Counted from the stretch's first letter, positions 17,887 to 27,881 are shown. The stretch is DNA of 64,000 nt from Pseudomonas yamanorum (GCF_013386765.1 NZ_JACARE010000014.1:306480-370479); one strand, 5' to 3'. The notes: a model not told the origin generated them from the letters alone. Numbers and translations: made by a program.

Positions 17887-18888
17887 ATGTTGAACCGTAT
17901 CGGTCATGTGTTTCTGTCTGCCGTGCTGCTCGCCAGCGTGGCCATGGGCAATGCCCAGGCCGCCGACAAGGCGATCAATTTCGGCATCATGTCCACCGAG
18001 TCTTCGCAAAACCTCAAGAGCATCTGGCAGCCATTTCTGGATGACATGCACAAGAAGACCGGCCTCACCATCAACGCCACCTTCGCCTCCGACTACGCCG
18101 GCCTGATCCAGGGCATGCGCTTCAACAAGGTCGACGTGGCCTGGCTGGGCAACAAGGCCGCGATGGAAGCGGTGGACCGTTCCAACGGCGAAATCTTCGC
18201 CCAGACCGCTGCCGCCAATGGGGCCGCTGGTTACTGGAGTGTGCTGATCGTGCGCAAGGACAGCCCGATCAACAACGTCGATGACATGCTCAAGAACGCC
18301 AAGAACCTGACCTTCGGCAACGGTGACCCGAACTCCACCTCGGGCTACCTGGTACCCGGCTACTACGTGTTCGCCAAGAACCATGTCGACGCCGCCACCG
18401 CCTTCAAGCGCACCCTCAACTCCAGCCATGAAGTCAACGCACTGAGCGTGGCCAAGGGGCAGTTGGACGTCGCCACCTTCAACACCGAAAGCTGGGACCG
18501 CCTGGAAGTCACCCAGCCGGACAAGGCCGCCCTGCTCAAGGTGATCTGGAAGTCGCCACTGATCCCCGCCGACCCGATGGTGTGGAGCAAGGCCCTGAGC
18601 GACAGCGAGAAAACCAAGATCCGCGATTTCTTCGCCAACTACGGTGACACCGACGAAGAGAAGGCCGTGCTGAAGAACATGCAACTGGGCAAGTTCCTCA
18701 AGTCCAGCGACGACCAACTGCTGCCGATCCGCCAACTGGAGTTGTTCAAGCAGCGCACCACCATCAGCGCCGACGACAAGCTGGAAGCCGCCGACAAGGC
18801 CAAGAAGCTCGCCGACATCGACGCCGACCTGGCCAAGCTGCAAGAGCGCATTACCGAGCTGGACAAAAAAACCGCGGCAAACGGCTAA
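17887..18888 (+). CDS. phnD: Phosphonate-binding periplasmic protein PhnD
   Basis: The product is 333 aa with a signal peptide ending NAQAAD at about residue 24. The body (INFGIMSTESSQNLKSIWQPFLDDMHKKTGLTI... and VDVAWLGNKAAMEAV) is typical of the PhnD family. The C-terminal 35 residues are Lys/Asp-rich and probably helical. It captures phosphonates for PhnCE. GGAATCC lies upstream of the ATG. Confidence 0.95.
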   Translation: MLNRIGHVFLSAVLLASVAMGNAQAADKAINFGIMSTESSQNLKSIWQPFLDDMHKKTGLTINATFASDYAGLIQGMRFNKVDVAWLGNKAAMEAVDRSNGEIFAQTAAANGAAGYWSVLIVRKDSPINNVDDMLKNAKNLTFGNGDPNSTSGYLVPGYYVFAKNHVDAATAFKRTLNSSHEVNALSVAKGQLDVATFNTESWDRLEVTQPDKAALLKVIWKSPLIPADPMVWSKALSDSEKTKIRDFFANYGDTDEEKAVLKNMQLGKFLKSSDDQLLPIRQLELFKQRTTISADDKLEAADKAKKLADIDADLAKLQERITELDKKTAANG

Positions 18889-18897
18889 CCCCCTGTA

Positions 18898-18911
18898 GGC
18901 CCGGCTCCCAC
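18898..18911. repeat. Single REP half-site between phnD and phnE
   Basis: GGCCCGGCTCCCAC is the outer part of a REP without a partner, in the 58-base gap between phnD and phnE. It is the only gap of this kind within the phn operon. Confidence 0.55.
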
Positions 18912-18946
18912 ATAAGCCTTGCCCACACACTTATTGAGAGTGACCC

Positions 18947-19729
18947 ATGACTACCTTGCATGCTGAAGCAGTGGGCAAAAGGACTTGGCCGCAGTACCTC
19001 GGCTGGGGCCTGTTCCTGATCCTGCTGGCCTGGGCCTGGCACGGCGCCGAAATGAACCCGCTGGCGCTGTACCGCGACTCCGGAAACATGGCGACCTTCG
19101 CCGCCGACTTCTTCCCGCCGGACTTCCACGAATGGCGCTCCTACCTCAAGGAGATGATCGTCACCGTGCAAATCGCCCTCTGGGGCACGGTGCTGGCGAT
19201 TGTCTGCTCGGTGCCGCTGGGCATCCTGTGCGCCGACAACATCACTCCATGGTGGATCCACCAGCCGCTGCGCCGGGTGATGGATGCCTTCCGTTCGATC
19301 AACGAAATGGTCTTCGCCATGTTGTTCGTGGTCGCGGTGGGCCTCGGTCCTTTCGCCGGCGTCCTGGCCTTGTGGATCAGCACCACCGGCGTGCTCGCCA
19401 AGCTGTTTGCCGAAGCCGTCGAAGCCATCGACCCGGGCCCGGTTGAAGGCGTCAGAGCCACCGGCGCCAGCGCCCTGCAAGAGGTGATCTACGGCGTGAT
19501 CCCCCAAGTGATGCCGCTGTGGGTGTCCTACGCGCTCTACCGTTTCGAAGCCAACGTGCGCTCGGCGACGGTGGTGGGGATGGTCGGTGCCGGCGGTATC
19601 GGCGTGATCCTGTGGGAGAACATCCGCGCCTTCCAGTTCGTGCAGACCTGCGCGGTGCTGCTGGTGATCATCGTGGTGGTGAGCTGTATCGACGTGCTGT
19701 CCCAACGCCTGCGCAAGCAGTTCATCTGA
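18947..19729 (+). CDS. phnE: Phosphonate ABC transporter permease PhnE
   Basis: The product is 260 aa with about six membrane segments. The EAA-type loop for the ATPase ([21 protein letters not shown]) is at about 165-185. [32 protein letters not shown] is characteristic of the family. It forms the membrane channel with PhnC. An intrinsic terminator follows directly, before phnF. Confidence 0.95.
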   Translation: MTTLHAEAVGKRTWPQYLGWGLFLILLAWAWHGAEMNPLALYRDSGNMATFAADFFPPDFHEWRSYLKEMIVTVQIALWGTVLAIVCSVPLGILCADNITPWWIHQPLRRVMDAFRSINEMVFAMLFVVAVGLGPFAGVLALWISTTGVLAKLFAEAVEAIDPGPVEGVRATGASALQEVIYGVIPQVMPLWVSYALYRFEANVRSATVVGMVGAGGIGVILWENIRAFQFVQTCAVLLVIIVVVSCIDVLSQRLRKQFI

Positions 19730-19739
19730 CGACGGAGGG

Positions 19740-19761
19740 GTGCCCCAGGGCGCTTTTTTTT
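19740..19761 (+). terminator. Intrinsic terminator between phnE and phnF
   Basis: A 6-bp stem (GTGCCC / GGGCGC, one G-T pair) with a two-base CA spacer is followed by a run of eight T at 19754-19761. The tight loop suggests the inner base pair may open. It ends 4 bases before the phnF ATG, so it may limit read-through from the transporter genes to the lyase genes. Confidence 0.65.
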
Positions 19762-19765
19762 AAGC

Positions 19766-20470
19766 ATGCAGTTGTCTAGACAAGATGAGCCGGTGTACCG
19801 CGAACTCGCCGATATCCTGCGCCGCGAACTGAGCAGCTATCAGGCCGGCGACTTCCTGCCGGGCGAGGTGCAGCTGGCCGAACGCTTTGGCGTGAACCGC
19901 CACACCCTGCGCCGGGCCATCGATGAGCTGGTGTTCGAAGGCAGCCTGTTGCGCCGCCAGGGCAAGGGCACCCAGGTGCTCGACCGCCCGCTGATTTACC
20001 CGATGGGCGCCGAGACCTCCTACAGCCAATCGCTGTCGGCCCAGGGCGTGGGCGTGGAAGCGCTGCTGCTCAAGCGCCGCTACTGCTTCGCCAGCCGCGA
20101 AGAGGCGCAGCAACTGGGTATCGCCGAGATGGCGCCGATGATCGAGCTGCAAACCCTGCGCAAGCTCAATCACCAGCCGGTCAGCCTGATCCGCCACCGC
20201 TACTGCGCCAGCCGTGCGCCGTTGCTGGCGGACTACAACGGCGGCTCCCTGCGCCATTACCTGCGCGAGCGCGACCTGCCGTTGACCCGCACCCACAGCC
20301 TGATCGGCGCGCGCTTGCCCAACCGCGACGAAGCCGCGCTGCTGATGATGCCCCGGCACTTGCCGGCGCTGACGGTATTCACCCTTTCCCGCGATCGCGA
20401 CGGCCGCCCGGTGGAGCTGGCGCAGTCCACCAGCCGTTCGGATCGCTTCCAGTACCAAGTGGTGACTTGA
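19766..20470 (+). CDS. phnF: GntR/HutC-family regulator PhnF
   Basis: The product is 234 aa. A GntR winged helix (VYRELADILRRELSSYQAGDFLPGEVQLAERFGVNRHTLRRAIDELV) occupies about 10-60. A UTRA ligand domain follows from about 95. PhnF is the predicted repressor of phosphonate genes. The ATG at 19766 has no convincing ribosome binding site, since the T run of the terminator is directly upstream. Codons 3-6 contain a perfect TTGTCTAGACAA palindrome. The stop shares its last base with the phnG start. Confidence 0.93.
   Translation: MQLSRQDEPVYRELADILRRELSSYQAGDFLPGEVQLAERFGVNRHTLRRAIDELVFEGSLLRRQGKGTQVLDRPLIYPMGAETSYSQSLSAQGVGVEALLLKRRYCFASREEAQQLGIAEMAPMIELQTLRKLNHQPVSLIRHRYCASRAPLLADYNGGSLRHYLRERDLPLTRTHSLIGARLPNRDEAALLMMPRHLPALTVFTLSRDRDGRPVELAQSTSRSDRFQYQVVT
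19772..19783. promoter_or_regulatory. Putative PhnF operator inside the phnF start
   Basis: TTGTCTAGACAA is a perfect 12-bp palindrome whose core GTCTAGAC matches the HutC-type GntR operator pattern GTMTAKAC. It lies in codons 3-6 of phnF, so PhnF binding here would act on its own gene. Confidence 0.7.
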
Positions 20471-20919
20471 TGGAGACCCCGATGAACCTGTCCCCGCGTC
20501 AACACTGGATCGGCGTGCTTGCCCGCGCCTTTCGCAGTGAATTGCTGCCCCATGAAGACGCCCTGCGCGACGTGGATTACCAACTGATCCGCGCCCCGGA
20601 AATCGGCATGACCCTGGTGCGCGGCCGCATGGGCGGCAACGGTGCGCCGTTCAATGTCGGCGAAATGAGCGTGACCCGCTGCGTGGTGCGCCTGGCCGAC
20701 GGCCGCACCGGCTACAGCTACCTGGCCGGGCGCGACAAGGTCCACGCCGAGCTGGCGGCCCTGGCGGATGCGCATTTGCAGGGCGCGCACCCGAGCATCT
20801 GGCTCAGCGATTTGATCCGCTCACTGGCCAACGCCCAGGCCGAACGCCGGGCGCAGAAAGAGGCCGACACCGCCGCCACCAAGGTCGAGTTCTTCACCCT
20901 GGTTCGAGGAGAAAACTGA
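20470..20919 (+). CDS. phnG: C-P lyase core subunit PhnG
   Basis: The product is 149 aa from the ATG at 20470; an ATG at 20482 is also possible. Family blocks visible are ARAFRSELLPH, LIRAPEIGMTLVRGRMGGNGAPFNVGEMSVTRCVVRL and GYSYLAGRDKVHAELAALADA. PhnG is part of the PhnGHIJ core complex that forms the ribose-triphosphate phosphonate. It is coupled to phnF and phnH by one-base overlaps. Confidence 0.95.
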   Translation: METPMNLSPRQHWIGVLARAFRSELLPHEDALRDVDYQLIRAPEIGMTLVRGRMGGNGAPFNVGEMSVTRCVVRLADGRTGYSYLAGRDKVHAELAALADAHLQGAHPSIWLSDLIRSLANAQAERRAQKEADTAATKVEFFTLVRGEN

Positions 20920-21509
20920 TGAATGCCCAACTCTTGCAACCGGCGTTCGTAGACCCGGTGCTGGATGCCCAGCGCGGTTTTCGCGGCGCCCTCAAGGCCC
21001 TCGCCGAGCCCGGTTTGATCCAGTCCTTGCCCGCGGCGCCAAGCCTTGAAGGCCTGGCGCCGGCCACCTACGCGCTGTGCCTGGCACTGCTGGATACGGA
21101 CACGCCGCTGTGGCTGGCACCGAGCTTCGACACGCCGCTGATTCGCGCCAACCTGGCGTTCCATTGCGGCTGCCCGCTGACCACACGCCGGGAAGAGGCC
21201 GCGTTCGCCTTGCTCGGCGAACAGGACTTGCTCGACCTCGGCGGCTTCGACCACGGCAACGACCGCTACCCCGATCAGTCCTGCACCTTGCTGGTCCAGT
21301 TGACCGACCTGGAAGCCGGTCGCGCCTTGAACTGGCAAGGCCCGGGGATCAAGACCCAGCGCCAGGTCAACCTGCCGGTGCCTCAAGCGTTCTGGCTGGA
21401 ACGCCAACGCCGCGAAACCTTTCCCCGTGGCCTGGACGTGTTGTTCGCCGCCGGCCATCACCTGATCGGCCTGCCACGCAGTACCCGAATTGCACAGGAG
21501 CGTGCCTGA
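20919..21509 (+). CDS. phnH: C-P lyase core subunit PhnH
   Basis: The product is 196 aa. It begins with PAFVDPVLDAQRGFRGALKALAEPGLIQ and includes the RYPDQSCTLLVQL and GPGIKTQRQVNLP blocks of the PhnH family. It forms the C-P lyase core with PhnG, PhnI and PhnJ. Its last base is the first base of the phnI start (TGATG arrangement). Confidence 0.95.
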   Translation: MNAQLLQPAFVDPVLDAQRGFRGALKALAEPGLIQSLPAAPSLEGLAPATYALCLALLDTDTPLWLAPSFDTPLIRANLAFHCGCPLTTRREEAAFALLGEQDLLDLGGFDHGNDRYPDQSCTLLVQLTDLEAGRALNWQGPGIKTQRQVNLPVPQAFWLERQRRETFPRGLDVLFAAGHHLIGLPRSTRIAQERA

Positions 21510-22585
21510 TGTACGTAGCCGTCAAGGGTGGCGAACAGGCCATCGACAATGCCCACCGCCTGCTGGCGAAAAAACGCCGGGGCGATACCTCCATTCCTGA
21601 ACTGAGCGTGGAGCAGATCCGCGAGCAACTGCCGCTGGCGGTCGCCCGGGTGATGAGCGAAGGCTCGTTGTACGACACGGAGCTTGCCGCACTGGCGATC
21701 AAGCAAGCGGCGGGGGACCTGGTGGAAGCGATCTTCCTGCTGCGGGCCTACCGCACTACGTTGCCGCGCTTCAGCCCGAGCCTGCCGATCGACACCGCGC
21801 AGATGTCGTTGAGCCGACGTTTGTCTGCGACGTTCAAGGACGTGCCGGGCGGCCAACTGCTGGGCCCGACCTTCGACTACACCCATCGCCTGCTGGATTT
21901 TGCGCTGCTGGCCGAAGGTGAATACCCGGGCCCGCAAACCGCACCGGATGCGACCTTGGAAGCGTGCCCACGGGTGCTCGGTTTGCTGGCCAAGGAAGGC
22001 CTGATCAAGAACGAATCCGACGACACCGGCAGCGTCGCCGACATCACCCGCGACCCGCTGGAATACCCGGCCAACCGTGCCCAGCGCCTGCAAGCCCTGG
22101 CCCGTGGCGATGAGGGTTTCCTGCTGGCGCTGGGGTACTCCACCCAGCGTGGGTACGGCCGCAACCACCCATTCGCCGGTGAGATTCGCATTGGCGACGT
22201 AGAGGTGTGGATCGACCCGCAAGAACTGGGTTTCCCGGTCTGCCTGGGCAGCATCGAAGTCACCGAGTGCGAGATGGTCAACCAGTTCGTCGGCTCGGCC
22301 ACCGAGCTGGCGCAGTTCACCCGCGGCTACGGTTTGGCGTTCGGGCATGCCGAGCGCAAGGCCATGGGCATGGCCCTGGTGGACCGCTCGCTGCGGGCCA
22401 GCGAGTTCAACGAAGAGATCGTCTCGCCGGCCCAGCAGGAAGAATTCGTGTTGTCCCACTGCGACAACGTCGAGGCGGCGGGCTTTGTATCTCACCTCAA
22501 GTTGCCTCACTACGTGGACTTCCAGTCCGAGCTGGAACTGATCCGCAAACTGCGCCAACCGGCCGAGGGCACCCGCCATGAATGA
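21509..22585 (+). CDS. phnI: C-P lyase core subunit PhnI (nucleosidase)
   Basis: The product is 358 aa, starting at the ATG at 21509 (MYVAVKGGEQAIDNAHRLL). The family blocks SVEQIREQLPLAVARVMSE, GYSTQRGYGRNHPFAGEIR and GLAFGHAERKAMGMALVDR are present. PhnI displaces the adenine base of ATP with phosphonate. The last 8 bases overlap phnJ. Confidence 0.96.
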   Translation: MYVAVKGGEQAIDNAHRLLAKKRRGDTSIPELSVEQIREQLPLAVARVMSEGSLYDTELAALAIKQAAGDLVEAIFLLRAYRTTLPRFSPSLPIDTAQMSLSRRLSATFKDVPGGQLLGPTFDYTHRLLDFALLAEGEYPGPQTAPDATLEACPRVLGLLAKEGLIKNESDDTGSVADITRDPLEYPANRAQRLQALARGDEGFLLALGYSTQRGYGRNHPFAGEIRIGDVEVWIDPQELGFPVCLGSIEVTECEMVNQFVGSATELAQFTRGYGLAFGHAERKAMGMALVDRSLRASEFNEEIVSPAQQEEFVLSHCDNVEAAGFVSHLKLPHYVDFQSELELIRKLRQPAEGTRHE

Positions 22586-23444
22586 CCTGACTCAAACGCC
22601 TGCGCGTGACCCGGCGTACAACTTCGCCTACCTCGACGAGCAGACCAAACGCATGATCCGCCGCGCCTTGCTCAAGGCCGTGGCGATCCCCGGTTACCAG
22701 GTGCCGTTCGGCGGGCGCGAGATGCCGCTGCCTTACGGCTGGGGCACCGGCGGCATGCAATTGACTGCCGCGATTCTGGGGGCCGACGACGTGCTCAAGG
22801 TGATCGACCAGGGCGCCGACGACACCACTAACGCCGTGTCGATCCGCCGCTTCTTCGCGCGCACTGCGGGTGTTGCCACCACCGAAAGCACCCCGGACGC
22901 CACGGTGATCCAGACCCGCCACCGCATCCCGGAAACTCCGTTGCAGGCCGACCAGATCATGGTTTACCAGGTGCCTATCCCGGAGCCGCTGCGCTTTATC
23001 GAGCCGTCGGAAACCGAGACCCGCACCATGCACGCCCTCAATGACTACGGGGTGATGCACGTAAAACTCTACGAAGACATCGCCACCTTCGGCCATATCG
23101 CCACCAGCTACGCCTACCCGGTGATGGTGGATGAACGCTACGTGATGGACCCCTCGCCGATCCCGAAATTCGACAACCCGAAACTCGACATGAGCCCGGC
23201 GCTGATGCTGTTCGGTGCCGGTCGCGAAAAGCGCCTGTACGCGGTGCCGCCGTACACCCAGGTCAACAGCCTGGACTTTGAAGACCATCCCTTCGAAGTG
23301 CAGAAGTGGGAACACAACTGCGCCATCTGCGGCAGTCACGATTCGTTCCTCGACGAGCTGATTCTGGATGACGCCGGCACCCAGAGTTTTGTGTGTTCCG
23401 ACACCTGGTACTGCGCCCAACGGGTGAAGGAGAGCAACCAATGA
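22578..23444 (+). CDS. phnJ: C-P lyase radical SAM enzyme PhnJ
   Basis: The product is 288 aa. The four conserved cysteines C248, C251, C273 and C279 (CAIC...FVC...WYC) are spaced as in E. coli PhnJ (241, 244, 266, 272). They supply the Fe-S cluster and the thiyl radical cysteine for cleaving the carbon-phosphorus bond. The N-terminal AYLDEQTKRMIRRALLKAVAIPGYQVPFG is typical. The key residues are intact, so the enzyme should be active. Confidence 0.97.
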   Translation: MNDLTQTPARDPAYNFAYLDEQTKRMIRRALLKAVAIPGYQVPFGGREMPLPYGWGTGGMQLTAAILGADDVLKVIDQGADDTTNAVSIRRFFARTAGVATTESTPDATVIQTRHRIPETPLQADQIMVYQVPIPEPLRFIEPSETETRTMHALNDYGVMHVKLYEDIATFGHIATSYAYPVMVDERYVMDPSPIPKFDNPKLDMSPALMLFGAGREKRLYAVPPYTQVNSLDFEDHPFEVQKWEHNCAICGSHDSFLDELILDDAGTQSFVCSDTWYCAQRVKESNQ

Positions 23445-24253
23445 TCCAGGCCCTGATGAAGCAACCACCGCTGAGCGTGCCCGCCGAACCCTTGTTGCAA
23501 GTGCGTGACCTGTCGCTGCTGTACGGCCCGGAAAAGGGCTGCCAGGGCGTGAGCTTCGACCTGTACCCCGGCGAAGTGCTGGGGATTGTCGGCGAGTCGG
23601 GCTCGGGCAAATCCACCTTGCTCTCGCTGCTCAGCGGGCGCCTGCCGCCCCAGGCCGGCAACATCGGCTATCGCGGCAAGGACGGCGAATGGCTGGACCT
23701 GTACAGCGCCAGCGAAGCCGAGCGCCGCACCTTGCTGCGCACCGAATGGGGCTTTGTCGAGCAGAACCCACGGGACGGCTTGCGCATGGGCGTCTCGGCC
23801 GGCGCCAACATTGGCGAGCGCCTGATGGCCCAGGGCGTGCGTAATTATCAGCAGCTGCGCGGCGCGGGTCTGGACTGGCTGAGCCAGGTGGAAATCGACC
23901 CGCAGCGCATCGACGACTTGCCCCGCACCTTCTCCGGCGGCATGCAACAGCGCCTGCAAATCGCCCGCAACCTCGTCTCCAGCCCGCGTCTTGTCTTCAT
24001 GGACGAACCCACCGGCGGCCTGGACGTGTCGGTGCAAGCACGCCTGCTCGACCTGCTGCGTGGCCTGGTGCGCGAGCTGGACCTGGCGGTGGTGATCGTG
24101 ACCCACGACCTCGCCGTAGCACGCTTGCTGGCCGACCGCCTGATGGTGATGCGCCGTTCGCGGGTGGTGGAAACCGGGCTGACGGACCAGATCCTCGACG
24201 ATCCACAGCACCCTTACTCTCAACTGCTGGTGTCTTCGGTATTGCAGCCATGA
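23441..24253 (+). CDS. phnK: C-P lyase ABC-type protein PhnK
   Basis: The product is 270 aa from the ATG at 23441, overlapping phnJ. Walker A is GESGSGKST (51-59), the signature is [15 protein letters not shown] and Walker B is [12 protein letters not shown]. PhnK binds the PhnGHIJ core rather than a membrane permease. Relative to transporter ATPases it has no nearby permease partner, as expected. Confidence 0.95.
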   Translation: MIQALMKQPPLSVPAEPLLQVRDLSLLYGPEKGCQGVSFDLYPGEVLGIVGESGSGKSTLLSLLSGRLPPQAGNIGYRGKDGEWLDLYSASEAERRTLLRTEWGFVEQNPRDGLRMGVSAGANIGERLMAQGVRNYQQLRGAGLDWLSQVEIDPQRIDDLPRTFSGGMQQRLQIARNLVSSPRLVFMDEPTGGLDVSVQARLLDLLRGLVRELDLAVVIVTHDLAVARLLADRLMVMRRSRVVETGLTDQILDDPQHPYSQLLVSSVLQP

Positions 24254-24972
24254 TGAATGCCCTGATCGAGGTCCGTGACCTCTCGAAAACCTTCACCTTG
24301 CACCAGCAGCACGGCGTGGTGCTGAACGTGCTGCGCGGGGTGGAGTTCAGCGTGAAAGGCGGCGAGTGCCTGGTGCTGCACGGCCAGTCCGGCGCCGGTA
24401 AAAGCACCTTGCTGCGCACCTTGTACGGCAACTACCTGCCGGCGGGCGGCAGCATCCGCGTGCAGCACCTCGGCGAATGGCTGGAGCTGGTGGGTGCCGA
24501 GCCCCGTGAGGTGTTGCAAGTGCGCCAGCAGACCCTCGGCTATGTCAGCCAGTTTTTGCGGGTGATCCCGCGTGTGGCTTGCCTGGATGTGGTGATGGAG
24601 CCGGCCCTGGCGCGCGGCTGGTCCCGGGACCTGGCGCGTTCCCGTGCCGAACTTTTGCTCAGCCGCCTGAACATTCCCCAGCGCCTGTGGCAGCTGGCGC
24701 CCGGCACCTTTTCCGGTGGCGAACAACAGCGGGTCAACATCGCCCGCGGCTTCATGGTGGCCTGGCCAGTGATGCTGCTGGACGAACCCACCGCGTCACT
24801 CGACGACAGCAATCGCCAAGTGGTGCTGGAACTGATGAACGAAGCCAAGGCAGCCGGTGCCGCCTTGATCGGCATCTTCCACGACCGCGCCGCCCGTGAA
24901 GCGGTCGCCGACCGCCATTTCGACATGACCCCCGCGCCTGTTGCCCAAGAGGAATACGCCCATGCCCGCTGA
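24250..24972 (+). CDS. phnL: C-P lyase ABC-type protein PhnL
   Basis: The product is 240 aa. Walker A is GQSGAGKST (45-53), the signature is [14 protein letters not shown] and Walker B is [13 protein letters not shown]. It belongs to the accessory ABC proteins associated with the lyase. It overlaps phnK by 4 bases and phnM by 11. Confidence 0.95.
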   Translation: MMNALIEVRDLSKTFTLHQQHGVVLNVLRGVEFSVKGGECLVLHGQSGAGKSTLLRTLYGNYLPAGGSIRVQHLGEWLELVGAEPREVLQVRQQTLGYVSQFLRVIPRVACLDVVMEPALARGWSRDLARSRAELLLSRLNIPQRLWQLAPGTFSGGEQQRVNIARGFMVAWPVMLLDEPTASLDDSNRQVVLELMNEAKAAGAALIGIFHDRAAREAVADRHFDMTPAPVAQEEYAHAR

Positions 24973-26110
24973 ACAGATCCTCAGTAATGCCCAGGTCGTC
25001 ACCGCTGACCGTGTGTTTCTTGGCTCGGTGGTGCTGCGCGACGGGCTGATCGTCGACATCGCCGAAGGCCGCAGCCAGTTGCCCCAGGCCCAGGACCTGG
25101 ACGGTGATTGCCTGCTGCCGGGCCTGGTGGAGTTGCACACCGACAACCTGGAAAAACACATGACCCCGCGCCCCGGCGTGGACTGGCCGTCCACCTCGGC
25201 GGTGCTCAGCCATGACGCGCAGATCATCGCGGCCGGCATCACCACGGTGTTCGACGCGGTGTCCATCGGCGATGTGAACCCCAAGGGCAACCGCATGCAG
25301 AAACTGCCGGCGATGCTCAACGCCATTGCCGCGGCCGAAAGCGCCGGCCTGACCCGCGCCGAACACCACCTGCACCTGCGCTGCGAGCTGTGCCACCCGG
25401 ACACGTTGAGCGTGTTTCGCGACCTGGTGGAAAACCCGCTGGTGCGCCTGGTGTCGGTGATGGACCACTCGCCGGGCCAGCGCCAGTTCGTGCTCGAATC
25501 CAAGTACCGTGAGTACTACATGGGCAAGTACCACCTGAACGACGAGACCATGGACGCGTTCATCAAGCTGCAAATGGCCAACTCGAAGGAATACAGCGAC
25601 CGCTACCGCGCCGCGATCGTCGAGCATTGCCTGACGCGCGGGCTGTCGGTGGCCAGCCATGACGATGCAACCCTGGCACATGTCGAGGAGTCGGCGCGCT
25701 ACGGCATGACCATCGCCGAATTCCCCACCACCCTGGAAGCGGCGCGGGGCTGCCAGGAACTGAACATGAAAGTTCTGATGGGGGCGCCGAACGTGGTGCG
25801 TGGCGGGTCCCACTCGGGTAATGTGGCCGCCGCCGGCCTGGCGGCCGAGGGCTTGCTGGATATACTTTCCAGTGACTACTACCCGGCCAGCCTGCTGCAG
25901 GCGGCGTTCGTGCTGGCCGATCAGCAGGACGGCGGCGATCTTTCCCGGGCGGTGAAGATGATCAGCCTGGCGCCGGCACATGCTGCGGGCCTGAGTGATC
26001 GCGGCGAAATCGCCGTGGGCCTGCGGGCCGATCTGGTGCAAGCGAAAAAAAGCCGCGACGGACTGCCAGTGGTCCAACAAGTCTGGCGACAAGCGAAGAG
26101 GGTGTTTTGA
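24962..26110 (+). CDS. phnM: Triphosphate ribosyl phosphonate diphosphohydrolase PhnM
   Basis: The product is 382 aa from the ATG at 24962. It is an amidohydrolase-fold protein with the metal-site region [16 protein letters not shown] at about 51-66. Other family blocks are [10 protein letters not shown] and [12 protein letters not shown]. PhnM removes pyrophosphate from the ribosyl triphosphate phosphonate before cleavage by PhnJ. Its final base overlaps phnN. Confidence 0.95.
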   Translation: MPAEQILSNAQVVTADRVFLGSVVLRDGLIVDIAEGRSQLPQAQDLDGDCLLPGLVELHTDNLEKHMTPRPGVDWPSTSAVLSHDAQIIAAGITTVFDAVSIGDVNPKGNRMQKLPAMLNAIAAAESAGLTRAEHHLHLRCELCHPDTLSVFRDLVENPLVRLVSVMDHSPGQRQFVLESKYREYYMGKYHLNDETMDAFIKLQMANSKEYSDRYRAAIVEHCLTRGLSVASHDDATLAHVEESARYGMTIAEFPTTLEAARGCQELNMKVLMGAPNVVRGGSHSGNVAAAGLAAEGLLDILSSDYYPASLLQAAFVLADQQDGGDLSRAVKMISLAPAHAAGLSDRGEIAVGLRADLVQAKKSRDGLPVVQQVWRQAKRVF

Positions 26111-26673
26111 TGGCGGGCAGGTTGATCTATCTCATCGGACCATCGGGTTCGGGCAAGGACAGCCTGCTGGATGCCGCACGACCGCGTTTGGCCGAGCGTG
26201 GCTGCCGCATTGTGCGGCGGGTCATCACCCGCTCGGCGGAAGCGGTGGGCGAGGCCGCGCAGGGTGTGAGCCCGGCGCAGTTTGCCGCGATGGAGGCCGA
26301 GGGCGCGTTTGCCCTCAGCTGGCACGCCAACGGGTTGGCCTATGGCATCCCCCGGGAGATCGACGAATGGCTGGCGGCGGGGCACGACGTGCTGGTCAAC
26401 GGCTCACGTGGCCATCTGGCGCAAACCCGGCTGCGTTACCCGAACCTGCTGGTGGTGTTGCTGACGGTGGACCAGGCGGTGTTGCGCCAGCGCTTGCTGG
26501 CGCGGGGCCGCGAATCCCTGGCGGACATTGACCAGCGGCTGGCGCGCAATGCCCGGTTCGCCGACAGCTTGAGCACGGCAGCAGACGTGTTCCTGCTCGA
26601 CAATTCCGGCCAGCTGGAACACACGGTCGAGCGCTTGCTGGGCTGCCTCGACGGGCAACCGGCATGCGCCTGA
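26110..26673 (+). CDS. phnN: Ribose 1,5-bisphosphokinase PhnN
   Basis: The product is 187 aa. The P-loop GPSGSGKDS is at residues 10-18, followed by guanylate-kinase-like features (RVITRSAEAVGE, FALSWHANGLAYGIPREID). It makes PRPP from ribose 1,5-bisphosphate released by PhnP. The gene overlaps phnM by 1 base and phnP by 10. Confidence 0.94.
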   Translation: MAGRLIYLIGPSGSGKDSLLDAARPRLAERGCRIVRRVITRSAEAVGEAAQGVSPAQFAAMEAEGAFALSWHANGLAYGIPREIDEWLAAGHDVLVNGSRGHLAQTRLRYPNLLVVLLTVDQAVLRQRLLARGRESLADIDQRLARNARFADSLSTAADVFLLDNSGQLEHTVERLLGCLDGQPACA

Positions 26674-27413
26674 CACTGCTGGGCACCGGTGACGCGCGGC
26701 AAGTCCCGGTGTATGGCTGCGAGTGCGCCGCCTGTGGTCTGGCCCGCAGCGACGAAAGCCTGCGCCGCCGCCCATGCAGCGCATTGATCGAGTGCGGCGA
26801 CCAGCGCTGGTTGATCGACAGCGGGTTGCCCGACCTCACCGAACGCTTCCCGCCGCGCAGCTTCAACGGGATTTTCCAGACGCACTATCATGCCGATCAC
26901 GCCCAGGGCCTGCTGCATTTGCGCTGGGGCCAGGGCCTGGTGATTCCGGTGCATGGGCCGGTGGATCCGGAAGGTTTGTCCGACCTGTACAAGCACCCCG
27001 GCATCCTCGATTTCAGCCAGCCGTTTGCCGAGTTTGAAACCCGCCGCTTTGGCGAGCTGAGCGTCACGGCGTTACCGCTGCTGCATTCCAAACCCACCTT
27101 GGGTTACCTGCTGGAAGGCGAGGGGCGGCGCATCGCCTACCTCACCGACACTGTTGGCCTTCCACCCGCCACCCGCGACTGGCTGCAACGCGAGCCGCTG
27201 GATGTGCTGGTGCTCGACTGCTCCATGCCGCCGCAGCCGCAGGCACCGCGTAACCACAATGATTTGACGCTGGCGTTGCAGTGCATTGAGGAGGTCGGCG
27301 CCGAATTGGGCGTGCTGACTCATGTGGGGCATACGCTGGATGCGTGGTTGTTGCAGCATCGGCGGGAGTTGCCGCGCAACGTCACCGTAGGCTGGGATGG
27401 GCGGGTGTTGTAG
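26664..27413 (+). CDS. phnP: Cyclic ribose phosphate phosphodiesterase PhnP
   Basis: The product is 249 aa with a metallo-beta-lactamase fold. The metal motif is THYHADHAQG (HxHxDH at 74-79). An N-terminal CECAAC cluster (C19, C21, C24) matches the extra zinc site of PhnP. It opens the 5-phosphoribosyl 1,2-cyclic phosphate produced by PhnJ. It is the last gene of the operon; no clear terminator follows. No phnO is present. Confidence 0.94.
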   Translation: MRLTLLGTGDARQVPVYGCECAACGLARSDESLRRRPCSALIECGDQRWLIDSGLPDLTERFPPRSFNGIFQTHYHADHAQGLLHLRWGQGLVIPVHGPVDPEGLSDLYKHPGILDFSQPFAEFETRRFGELSVTALPLLHSKPTLGYLLEGEGRRIAYLTDTVGLPPATRDWLQREPLDVLVLDCSMPPQPQAPRNHNDLTLALQCIEEVGAELGVLTHVGHTLDAWLLQHRRELPRNVTVGWDGRVL

Positions 27414-27881
27414 TGGGCTCGGCTTGGCCTGTTTGAAGATTCTGGCATGGAAGCCGTAGGACGAGCGTTTAGTTAAGAGTAAGAGTGTATTAAGTTCTAA
27501 TGAAGTACTTTGCAGCGTTTGCGAGGGGGGCTAATTGTTTGGGTGGGATTTGTGAGTGGTGATTAGTGTGAGTGTAACTTTTTGCTTTGTTGAACGGTTC
27601 CAATTGTCTGGCGTCTTTTGATTTTCATTAAATTTCCATATATAAAACAATTGGTTGGGCGGGCGCGGTGAGTTGTTTTTGGGGCGAGTTTGTAAAGGTT
27701 GATGGCATTGCCAGGTAACTTGATACATGGTTTTTAGTGTGGCTGTTTTGAAATAAAGTGGTAGTTGGAATATTGCCTTTCTCTATGGAGACTTAACCAG
27801 GCTTTGACGGCTAAGTCGTCGAGGTTATGACTCGCATTTTGTGAGTTGGTTACTTTTAGTAGTGAGAGGCCTATTTTTTTT
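27414..27881. other. 468-base gene-free, AT-richer stretch upstream of the protease cluster
   Basis: Coding quality drops sharply here, with many T-rich runs and no plausible gene. A 65-codon reverse reading frame (27531-27728) has no family features and is not accepted. The stretch must hold the promoter of the large protease gene, but no -10/-35 pair stands out. A short dyad TGGCA-T-TGCCA lies at about 27703-27713. Confidence 0.6.

Noticed and set aside
27531..27728. 65-codon reverse frame in the gap before the protease cluster
   Set aside because: No start signal, no family resemblance and odd composition (many Asn, Thr, Lys, Gln from AT-rich noncoding DNA).
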